A DNA stretch of 64,000 nucleotides from Otis tarda (taxonomy: Eukaryota > Chordata > Aves > Otidiformes > Otididae), in NCBI GenBank assembly GCA_026413225.1, contig CM048554.1:94033963-94097962 (forward strand). Reading direction: 5' to 3'. Of this stretch, positions 39,814 to 64,000 are shown piece by piece; positions within the stretch are counted from its first letter, which is position 1; every line of letters starts with the position of its first letter. The position numbers and the translations under genes are program-made. The notes under the pieces were generated by a model. The model saw only the letters and a list, made by a program, of their open reading frames with translations. It did not search any database and was not told where the DNA came from.

Positions 39814-42800
39814 CTAAAATGACAGGGAAAGCTGATTAAAATGACCATAATGTTGACAAATACAAAGATGTCACCATCTATTATGTCTGTCTCTTAGTTT
39901 CATTTTCAAATACAAAATCAATTATCTTTTGTTTTTAAAAGCAACCTCGAGTTAAACATTTCCCAGAGTCATACAACAGTTTCAGAGAGTTTTGTGACTA
40001 CAGTCAGGAATATAGTGTCATATTCAGTTATGTAAATGAAAAAACAACTCAATATCCAAAGGCACTAAAACACCAGTTTCTTGTGAACTCATAGTGAGAA
40101 GCTGCGTCACCCGGCTATGCTGTACATATGTTCACTATATGTACAACAGGTCACTTTCTGTGTTCGTTTAGGTCTCTAAGCACTCAGGGTTTAATTTTAG
40201 CTTTCATTTTAGAATTTTAGCCATGATTTTATAATTATTCTTGTATTTAAAACATTATGTTTTCACAGATATGTTTTTCAATAAATAGCATGTTGCTGTT
40301 TATCAACACCTGACTAGACACTGCAGCCACAGGAGGTACTACAAAATCCTAAATAGCTAAATTAGACTTTTTACCTTCTAAAACTTACCCTAAGCTTGCC
40401 AAGTCACTAGGATGCCTTTTCAGCAGAGGGAGTCTCTTTGTAAGCGGAGTATGAATGGGACTCAAATCTCTCTGGTAAGTGATGTGCTACGCTTACACAT
40501 TAGCAGTGCTGCTTCTATCCCAGCACCCTACTAGTTTACGCCACCTGCTCAAACACCACAGAGCTATCTGCACCTCACAGTCAACACCCTTATGTCACTC
40601 AGTGCTCCCTGACTCAGGGCCCTCTCTTAGAAGTAGTAACTCAGGCCACCCATGCTGCACAATGGCCGTGCCACTAGGCATGGCCAAGCCATGAAGTACT
40701 TTTCAGCACAGCACCATCCTAGGCTAGGTGTTTTCTCATCCTGCACAAGATTGCAGGGCTCCCTGAAGCTCACTGTACCCCCTGCATCCCCTTGCCACAC
40801 TGATTCTCTGGAGCCTCCCATACATACACATAACTTGGGGCTCCCTCAGTTGTATCCCTAACTCAGCCCTAGTGAGCAAGACGTGTAATGAGGGGTAGGG
40901 TTGAAAATGAGAAAAGACAACAACAGAAATCCTGGAGAGCAGAGAAAAAGGAGGGTAGTGATGGACAGAGACTCATGTAGCTACAGGCTATACAGAATGA
41001 CATACTGAGATGCCTTGTTTAAAAATTCCTACAGATCAGGATAGGAAATGTCAGTATTTGAGCACCTCTGGCAGTATAAGGAGCGCAAATGCATTCAGTA
41101 TTATTTGCTAGATATTATCCCAATATCCAAGCAGAACTGATGTGCTGACAGTGGATGCAGATACTCAAAAGATTTCTCCGTGATAGCTACACAGCAGTGG
41201 GAATTCAAACAGCTAGCTTAAACTCTTATGTTTTTTCCTAATAACCATTGAGGACAAAATGGGCAGTCAGCATTCTAACAACTATTGCTGGTGTTACATG
41301 TATAAAAATAGACAGGTACAACTAAATTTAAAGCCAAAAGAAACCTTGAGTCTTGCTCTAAACATAGAACACCTGAGCAAAAAGCAAAAGACAGTAATTA
41401 TGCATTTGTTTTAAATGAAACATTGATGGCATTTGTTTTCTTGGGGATAAAAGGACAAGAATTAAATAGCTCCTTACACAGTAACTCCAACTCTGAGTCA
41501 GTTCTCAAGTGAGTCACAATCTGAAATTACTTGCAGCCATTTCGGTGATGATGCTTTAATTTTTCAGTCATTTTGTCATCTGGATATTCATAGTAATCTA
41601 CTGATACGTTAAAAAAGCTTGTCCTAGAGACCTCAAAATAGATAAACATGGGTTATCACTACTGGTAAACAGTAGCAAAACATCGCACTATGGTGAATAA
41701 GATAATGCATGACTATCACTTTTCGTTAAGGAAGACAGCTAATTAAAAAGAAGGAAAAAAGAGATTCTGACTTTCTCCTGTCTGATAAAAAAAAGTGTAT
41801 GTTTCTAGTTACTTCAGTACCAATGTATCCGTGCCTCAATCTTTTCAGGTTCTCTAAATTCGGCCCCACTAAGGTCACTGGAACACAACACAAACAGCAG
41901 CTCATTAGGTCTCCCTGGACCCCACTGAGCGGCTCAGTAAACTCAGTATCTGTTGTTGCTTTTCAAAACCCTACGTGCAAGACTAAGAGAAAGACCGACC
42001 ATGAAATACAGAATGAATCAGAAATCTTTTGTGGACTAAGAAATAAAACAGGCTTTTTGGATAGTAAAAAGTAGCTGGTGCCCTCATGAGTTTACTACCA
42101 CCATTTGTAGCTGTACTATCACAGACCAATACCAACTACGTTTCCCAGAATCATGGAAAGGTTTATGGCAGAAGGCACCTTTGGCAGACACGTGGCCCCA
42201 ACCCTGCTCAAAGCAAGGCTGATGTTAGGTCAGGACATCAGGGCAAATCTGAGTATCTCCAACAGAAGAGGTTCACAGATTCTCTGGGTGACCTGTTACA
42301 ACGTTTGACCACTTGTGTTTTGAAGACTTTTTTTTCCTCATACATCATTTGCTGCAACTTGTGCCTACTGCCCTGCCTCTGTATTTTTCAGAGCCATTCA
42401 ACTTAGAAAGCAATTCCGAAGAGTGCTGAATGCCGACTCCTCTTCTTAAACTGACATCAGCACAACATCTCAGGGTCTTACCTTTAAAACACAGCTTTCA
42501 AATTTGTAAAACATGACTTACTTTCCAAGGGTTCCCTCTCTATACTGGACTCCTCTGGTTCATCAAATCGACCTACTGGTAACTTCGGTTTCTTAAGTGA
42601 CTGCTTAGCAGGTTCAGATCTTCCTCCTGTCTTAGAGGTGGTGGTCCTCAGAGAACTGCAAAGCAGTGATGACTCTATCAAATAAATGGATACATGTAGC
42701 ATAAATGTGAGAGTTTAATACAGAGTAGCTGTATGACTGTTCAGAACACCTCTGAAAAACCCTAATTTCCTAGGGAACAGAGAAGAGGAAAACAAACTCC

Positions 42801-45364
42801 AAATATTAGCTTAGCAGTCAACTCACAAACACCTAAGAAATCAGCACAGATAATTATTTTTGGCCACAGAAACATATGCAGGCAAAACTGTGTTAGTTGT
42901 GTAACTCAGTTCACATAAACAGTGTATTTTAAACTGCTTGAACTTATCTTCACTGTTATCTTGTATTTTAGACTCTAAACGGTAATTATGCTAGCAAAGA
43001 GCAGTACATTCTGTTTTCCCAGAGAAGTCCTAACCTCCCCCAAGAAGCCTGCTGATTTCCAGGTCTTGGCTCATTTCCAGCAGCTTTTGAGTCAGAAAAA
43101 GCTTCTGCTTTCCCAAAGGAAAGTTTTAAAAAATAAAATGTTGTTCCCTTAGTAACAGGTTTTCCAGAATGTTAGTAGAGAATAGCTGGGCTTTCCTTAT
43201 GATGGTAAAATAATTCAGCTGTTAGTCAAAAGCAGGACAAACTTGGAGCACTTGGAGTTCAATTATATAACTGTACGTAAATGCTTTAATTAAAAGCACA
43301 ACCTTTTTTCCTTTAAAGTTCTACTGATGTAAATGTAGGAGAAAGCCTATTAATACCCATACCTAAAGTTTTTCCAGTAGTATAAAAACAGAGGTGCACA
43401 GATATCTTAAGTCAAAAATAATTCAAGAGTCATAAAAAAGCCAAAAATTACTTAGGAAGATCTCTCAAAATGACTAATATTTCTGGATTTGGTTAAAAGC
43501 AAAGTGTCCACAGTAAACATAAACTACCCTCTAAAAATATTTTAGCTATGGACACGTGTCTAAAGTAGCTCTGACTTTTCTTAAGGAAGATTCAAACAGA
43601 AATCCTCCCCATACCAGTCTGGGTGCAAAGCACTCGAAAGAACTATTATTCTACCTTGCTGAAGGGATCAACCAGCAATCCACTTGTATTCCCAGAATCA
43701 GCATATTCATTCATCATAAAATACCACAACCTTAACATTAAACCCTACAGTCACATGAACTATATTATGCCTGTCAACTGCTGCCAGTGCCCCAAAGGTA
43801 TAATTTTTTTTTTCTGCTTTAAGCATGACATAACGGACTATCAAGAGTGAAGAATCTAATCCTTCTGCATACATTGGATCTTTCTACTCCTGACAAGCAT
43901 CTTGCCATTCTTCAGCAAGCTGTAAGTGAAGCTAGCTAGAAAATTAAGTTAAAGCTGATATTCTAGTCCAAGTTCAAATAAATGTTGGATCAAGGTACTG
44001 ATATGAAATTGATTATGCCAGTCAGCAGAGGAGGGGCAAAATGCATTTTCCTATTTATACTGTTGACCAAAATACATTTTTCTTGACATAGAGGTGACAG
44101 AAGTTCAACATTATAGAATCACAGAATAGTTTTGGTTGGAAGGGACCTTTAAAGGTCATTTAGTCCAACTACCCCACAAGAAGCAGGGACATCTCCAACT
44201 AGATCAGGCTGCTCAGGGCCCTGTCCAACCTGGCCAACATAAAGTACCTCTGAAAAAGATGAGATCAATGATCAACTTTATCAGTAAACTACATTCTACA
44301 AACTGATCTTTGACTCCCTTATCCTTTATGGGTAGTCACAAAGCCATCCAATTTATTAATTATATAGTTGAATTTAAAAATAAGTTGAAAATCCCAAGTC
44401 TTTAAAGTTGCTGCACAGCCATCATCTGCAATATGCAGTATTCTGGAGTGGCCCACAGATCGTGACTTATTGTAACAAAGTCATTCACGCAGTGGGAGCT
44501 GGGCACTCATTAGGATGCTCAGGGGATGGGAGCAACAACCAAGTCTTGCTGTGAACCTAATGGCCAAATACAGCTTAGGAGGGCCCACAAACATCTAACA
44601 ACATTTCTTTTCCAGCTCTTCTATTAACACATACTGTATTGGTCTGTTTCAGAAATACTGTATAAACAGCATCACAGAAATCTCACGTTTTAATAGAGAA
44701 AGAAGTGGCCTGACCTGCAGCCCTTCAGAACAACCTAAGCTGAGCGTGCACGCGGCACAGACGCTGTTCTGCAGGCTACTTTATTTGTCCTCCCATCTAG
44801 GTTTCTCCATGAACAAAACATCTGAATTTCCTCATATACAGGGCATAGACCAGTAACTTCCAAGGCCACACTAAGTTCCCTCCAGGTCTTCTACAAATAT
44901 TAAACCACAACTTAATACCTTGCTACCGTTTAAAAGTTCACTACAATGCTAAGTAGAAAACCTCCGGAATTGATAGTAAAGCCTGATAGCACTACGTTTG
45001 CAATACAGGGGAGAATATTAAAGTCTAGAGGGAAAAAAAAACCCCAGGAAACCTCTAGAGAAAGGCGGGGGGGGTGGGGGTGGAGGAAGCCGGGGGGCTT
45101 CCAACCGACGCCGTGGGTGAAGAGGCGGGGGTCACAGGGTCCCCATCACCGCCGCCATCTTAGCCACCCTTCCGCAACCCCGGCGCAAACAGTCCCGACC
45201 GGTAACCACCCTTCTCTGCCTCCCCCGTAACTCCTCTACGTGAGGAAGGGGAGGAGAGACTCAAAAGCCCCTCAGCTGCAAAGCCAGGCCCCTCCCTCCC
45301 TTCCTCCCTCTGCCCGCCTCTTACTCGCAGCCCCCGTTGCGCCGCGCACCAGCCGCAGAGCCAT
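39704..45364 (-). CDS. SDHAF4: SDHAF4, succinate dehydrogenase assembly factor 4 (complete, three coding exons)
   Basis: The coding sequence joins 45325-45364, 42522-42674 and 39704-39813 on the minus strand, 303 bp for 100 residues plus stop; I recall human as 108. SDHAF4 is a mitochondrial matrix chaperone that binds flavinylated SDHA and helps it assemble with SDHB in respiratory complex II. The N-terminus (MALRLVRGATGAAKSS) is rich in Arg, Lys and Ala and lacks acidic residues, as expected of a mitochondrial presequence. The body carries KQSLKKPKLPVGRFD and the invariant family C-terminus GPEPTRFGDWERKGRCIDF (DUF1674). All splice junctions are GT-AG and preserve frame in phase 1. The ATG at 45364 was chosen for its strong context and because it alone keeps frame into exon 2. 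The gene lies between FAM135A and SMAP1, all in the same orientation. Confidence 0.93.
39814..42521 (-). other. SDHAF4: SDHAF4 intron 2
   Basis: A 2.7-kb intron with consensus GTAAGT donor and TTTTAG acceptor. It contains one old CR1 fragment (42141-42395) and no recognised exon. Confidence 0.85.
42141..42395 (-). mobile_element. Highly diverged CR1 3'-end fragment
   Basis: In plus view the order of blocks is that of an inverted CR1: CAGAATCATGGAAAGG, GGCACCTTTGGCAGACACGT, GGTTCACAGATTCTCTGGGT, GACCTGTTACAACG. The sequence is strongly diverged and the limits are approximate. Confidence 0.65.
42522..42674 (-). CDS. SDHAF4: SDHAF4 coding exon 2
   Basis: The 153-bp exon encodes the segment from SSLLCSSLR through KQSLKKPKLPVGRFDEPEES to EREPLE. 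It is followed by a consensus donor GTAAGT. The acceptor TTTGATAG ends at 42675. A stronger-looking TTTGCAG acceptor 19 bases further in (exon would start at 42655) gives an immediate stop from the ATG at 45364, so the upstream acceptor is preferred. The resulting AAKSSLLCSSLR resembles the corresponding human segment. Confidence 0.88.
42675..45324 (-). other. SDHAF4: SDHAF4 intron 1
   Basis: A 2.65-kb intron containing one short CR1 (44112-44238). The donor side lies in the promoter CpG island, including the G-rich stretch at 45066-45106. Confidence 0.8.
44112..44238 (-). mobile_element. CR1 3'-end fragment
   Basis: The plus strand shows a well-preserved inverted CR1 terminus: TATAGAATCACAGAATAGTT, GGTTGGAAGGGACCTTTAAA, GGTCATTTAGTCCAACTACC, then GAAGCAGGGACATCTCCAAC. 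It is about 125 bp and younger-looking than the other short pieces. Confidence 0.95.
45325..45364 (-). CDS. SDHAF4: SDHAF4 coding exon 1
   Basis: Forty bases encode MALRLVRGATGAA plus one base, ending CGA before the donor GTAAGA (45324 downward). The ATG has G at -3 and G at +4. A second, weaker ATG lies 8 bases upstream at 45372 in another frame. Confidence 0.82.
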
Positions 45365-45413
45365 GGCCGCATCCGGCCAGGACACCTAAGGCGACTGCGG
45401 CGCAGGCGCCCCG

Positions 45414-45423
45414 CGCATGCGCA
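45414..45423. promoter_or_regulatory. SDHAF4: NRF1-type palindrome GCGCATGCGC
   Basis: A palindromic decamer matching the NRF1 consensus, about 50 bases upstream of the SDHAF4 start codon. NRF1 drives many nuclear genes for mitochondrial proteins. Occupancy is inferred only from sequence. Confidence 0.6.
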
Positions 45424-45480
45424 AACAGCGGCACCTCGCAGCGACGGGAGCGGCGGGAAACTTACCGGGTACGTGCTCCG

Positions 45481-47688
45481 TACAGTAAAAACTATAATGA
45501 AATCCTTACCCTAAAAATACTCATACCAAGCTGTCTGCAGATAACCAAGTAATAGCAAGCTCTCTGTTCCTGAACGGCTTAACACAAATCCATGAAAAAT
45601 CATGCTTATGTGCAATCTGAGATGGTAAGGATGGAGGACAATATAAGATTAAGTAGGAACTGTTCTTCCACCTAAAAGCAGGCTGAGGTCTTCAAAACTT
45701 TTTTTTTTCCCCCGTCTTCATTTATTGTATTGCAAAATTCACTTTTAACTCCTGCATTATGTATTTCTAGATCTTGTGACTGAGGAGGTAATAAATCTGA
45801 ACATTTGTAAATACAAATATAGCACATGCCACATGTGACTAAATGCAATGCTTTTTTTGTTTCCCTACCTCTGTTTACTGATCATTTATCTCTTACAATG
45901 CAGCTTGCCTTGTGTTGAGGACTCAAACAATACTTTATTTTGCTTTGCTGTTTGAAAAAGCAGGGAGTAAAATACCTGCAGCTAGCACAAATGCTGCAGC
46001 AGGTCCATTTGGATGAGCTGAATATAAGCTGGCTGTGGAGGCAAGGAGGAATCGGGCAGCAAACGTACTGATTCTGCCTAAACATCAAGCAGCTTGTTTA
46101 TCTGAACAACACCCCTGGTCAGGGCTGTCCAAAATTGGCTTGGAATGACGGGTGTTTTGCAGCTGTAAGGTAAGTTTTCCATCAATGTGGAATCCCTTGC
46201 CTCTGCTGCAAAGCCTGGTGACTTCCACAGTAGAAGTGGAAATTACTAGCAGTTTCTGCACCTACAGGATCAGAAAGTTTAACTTTGACGGAAGACTCAA
46301 ACACAAACCAAGGAATTCATTTATATACACTACGTGCAAACCCAAGTTCAGACACTCACTCATTTTATGCAGTGACCTCCTAGTAATATCGCTGAGAGCT
46401 CTGTAAAATAACAGTAGCAGCCTATTGCCTTCAGGGAATAAGAGACTGGCAGCTTTCTAAAGGAATGTAAAGACCGTAATTTTTACCTCTCATTCTGCAA
46501 GCAACATAGTCCTCTTTAGAGCAGCTGTAGGATACTTGCATGAAGGAGAGGTTACTATCACTACAGGAAGATGAAGCCCTGATTCAAACGGAAGGAAGGT
46601 GAGACAGAGCACTTCATACCTGCTACTGCATCAGATGACGTTCAATTACAGGAGTGTATATTTCTATCTGGTAAACAGAAGTCAGAAATATGTGAGACTA
46701 GGGGGAGTATGCCATGCAACACATGCACAGTTGTCCTAAACATCCAAGGTTGCATGTTTTCAGGTAGCAGCTGCAAGTGTACCATACAGTCTGGAAGTGC
46801 ACCTGCATATTCTTCAAGGACACACTGGGGTCATCACGCCACCCACTACTGTTTTACGACACACGGGTAGTGGCCATTCCTTTGGGACTTCAAGATATCA
46901 AACGGCCCCACAAAAGCTACAGTACTGAGAAGGCCACATACATACTGCACTGAGCAATACAAATTAGATGAGAGAAAAATAAATTAATGTTCTCTTAATT
47001 TGCCCTGTTCCTTGATAAACTTGTAAATATCACATGATTTCCTGCACCATCCATTTTCCTCAAAGAACAAACCAAATTAAAGCCTCCTTACATGGATGAG
47101 ATTTACTATTAAAAAAAAAAAAAGTGGCTATTTTTGCCAGGATATTCCTGCTTTGAAAATCACAAAAGCATGCTTCACACTTCTGGATTTCCAGAGAGAT
47201 GCAGCAAAACAGACATTATTCAGTAGTGACAGAAACATCTAAATATTTATGTACTAAGAGTAGTTTAACTTGATCATTGTGAATCAAGGAAAATTGTTTA
47301 GATCTAGCTCCCTAAACTGATATTTAAAATTTAGCCACTAGCCAACTACTAGAGCACTGTTAAACAAAAGACAATTGAGATGTCAGAACTTAATTTAAAT
47401 ATTTAAAACATACTAGCACCATCATAATGTAAAAAAATTACTAATAAAAGTAGGCATTGTTAGAGTGGGAACGTATTTAAGATGTATTTGTGTTGTAAGG
47501 ACTTGGCTAACACAACTCTAATAAAACACACTTTCAAGCCTGTACATTGTCAAACTGTAGGTGGTCATCTGAAATTTGTAAACTAAAGAGAAAAAAAATA
47601 ATTATAAAGAATGTATTAACAAACCAAATGCAAAATCACTTCATTATAAACTATTATTGCTATATTCATTTCAAATAATACAAAATTA
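45481..47688. other. Intergenic region between SDHAF4 and FAM135A
   Basis: No exon, RNA gene or recognised repeat. The sequence becomes very AT-rich above about 46950, toward the FAM135A 3' end. Confidence 0.5.
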
Positions 47689-49000
47689 TTTATTATATAC
47701 AAAAAAAGCCCCCCCAAATTTTGGTAATTAGCAGAACATTTCAGTTTCTTTAATTGCTTCCATTAGAGTCATTTGTTCATTTTATTAACACCAGATGCAA
47801 TAACACAATTCTAAAAATAAACATGCATTATACAATAAATTTATATTCTTCAAAAAATGTTCATTACAATTAGTGAATGCACATGTAACTCTTCCCCCCT
47901 CACCTTTAGTGAATTATTGTTTGAAACAGAGAAAAGGGAAGGAAGGAGAAACCAAACTTAATGCTATTCAGCACCAGTAGAAAGTCAATAGACCTTTAAC
48001 ATTCCTGTATATCAAAAACATTTTATCTGTATCACTAAACAGGTAAAGTTTACAATATTATCCCATTTGAAGATGTACTGTTTAATATTTACAATACTTT
48101 GTAGTCAATAAAACATTTTAACAATATTTAAAAATTGCTTAAATTCATAAAAGTATTGCAGAAATTTATAACATTTACTTATTTTACGTACATACAAGGA
48201 AGTCCATGTAAAACTGTCCATGTTCATCTGAAGAACTGACAGAGTAAAGAGCAATTTTAACAGTTTGCAAAATCCCAATTATTTGAAGGCAGCTATCATT
48301 AAACATTCAAAAATCCTTAGTTGCCATTTGCTTCTGAAAACTAAAGTTCCAGTAATAAAATTGAGTATGTAAACTAACATGTTTTTGAGATCAGTAGAAA
48401 ATGAATTCCCACAGGCATAACATATTTAACGATGATAATGATTTTGTAGAAAACTGTTAAGCTGTAGTGATATCTGAACGGACAACTTGGTAATGGTCTT
48501 TGTGAGACCTACAGATATAGTAATTTTCAAATATCCAGTATTTTAGCAGCTCATTGTGTTTCCAGTTAAACCTCTGACAGTGCTAAAATACAACAACTGA
48601 ATGTGTAAGACCTTATTAAAATTTTAAAATCCAATTTATTTTGGCATATAGAGCCTCTTGTAAAATGCAGCCAAGTAACATTGACTTGTGTAGTCTAAGA
48701 ACCAATAATAAACCAACCAAAAGTACACACTGTGCTTTAATCTCTAAATAATTAGGTACCCAAAATTAAGAAAAAGTAATAGAAAAGTAAAAAGAACAAA
48801 ATAAAAAAATATTGCACAGCCACATTACCTAGAAAGTAAAGTTGATGTTAAAAAGCCCTAAGTGTGGATGATATAAATTATCTTCCATATAAAAAGTATA
48901 AATATCTCTTAAAATACAGCTGCAGCTATACTTCAATACCACACATTATTTGATTCATCTGTTAATGAGGTAATAACCAAGTCTCTTACAATGCTTTTCT
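47689..49000 (-). other. FAM135A: Probable FAM135A 3' UTR
   Basis: Very AT-rich DNA directly after the FAM135A stop codon. Canonical AATAAA hexamers on the minus strand occur at 48635-48640, 47781-47786 and 47689-47694, so the 3' UTR may be about 0.4 to 1.3 kb with alternative ends. Which site is used cannot be told from sequence alone. Confidence 0.5.

Positions 49001-64000
<15,000 letters not shown>

Larger units (their letters stand above)
45060..45480. promoter_or_regulatory. SDHAF4: CpG island / promoter of SDHAF4
   Basis: A compact GC-rich block spanning exon 1, with repeated CpG (for example GGCGCAGGCGCCCCGCGCATGCG at 45402-45423; the palindromic GCGCATGCGC at 45414-45423 is an NRF1-type site). 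NRF1 sites are common in promoters of nuclear genes for mitochondrial proteins, which fits SDHAF4. The start site should lie between about 45375 and 45450. Confidence 0.75.

Overview
The window is vertebrate nuclear DNA and almost certainly from a bird. It has widely spaced exons with GT-AG introns, two CpG-island promoters, several CR1 LINE fragments whose 3' ends carry the avian signature, and avian-type endogenous retrovirus LTRs. I cannot name the species.

Three protein-coding genes are supported, all on the minus strand. From high to low coordinates they are FAM135A (last four coding exons, 63612 down to 49001, intact to the stop), SDHAF4 (complete, three coding exons, 45364 down to 39704) and SMAP1 (first coding exon only, 16452 down to 16335, the remainder lying below or outside the window). 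The order and relative orientation FAM135A > SDHAF4 > SMAP1 is the one I know from human chromosome 6q13, which supports all three calls. The genes are not functionally linked: FAM135A is a putative alpha/beta hydrolase, SDHAF4 is a mitochondrial assembly factor for succinate dehydrogenase, and SMAP1 is an Arf GTPase-activating protein of endocytic traffic.

Layout. 1-16334: SMAP1 intron 1, holding a decayed solo LTR (1126-1674), two long 5'-truncated CR1 copies (3241-4815 and 5465-8047), a short CR1 and one 147-bp tandem duplication. 15840-17290: CpG island over SMAP1 exon 1 with a (CA)n tract in the proximal promoter. 17683-39545: about 22 kb of intergenic DNA with no recognisable gene. 39545-45372: SDHAF4 with its CpG-island promoter. 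45480-47690: intergenic. 47690-64000: FAM135A 3' UTR, last four coding exons and introns. The 9.9-kb last-but-two intron (50074-61369, 11.3 kb) carries two about 1.14-kb solo LTRs of one family in inverted orientation, 807 bp apart, each with its own target-site duplication.

Nearly all other open reading frames are chance frames, GC-rich CpG-island frames, or frames antisense to LTRs. I found no undescribed genetic system. The most useful leads are the inverted LTR pair in FAM135A, a pentanucleotide microsatellite sitting in the branch-point zone of a FAM135A exon, and several perfect short hairpins and recent tandem duplications.
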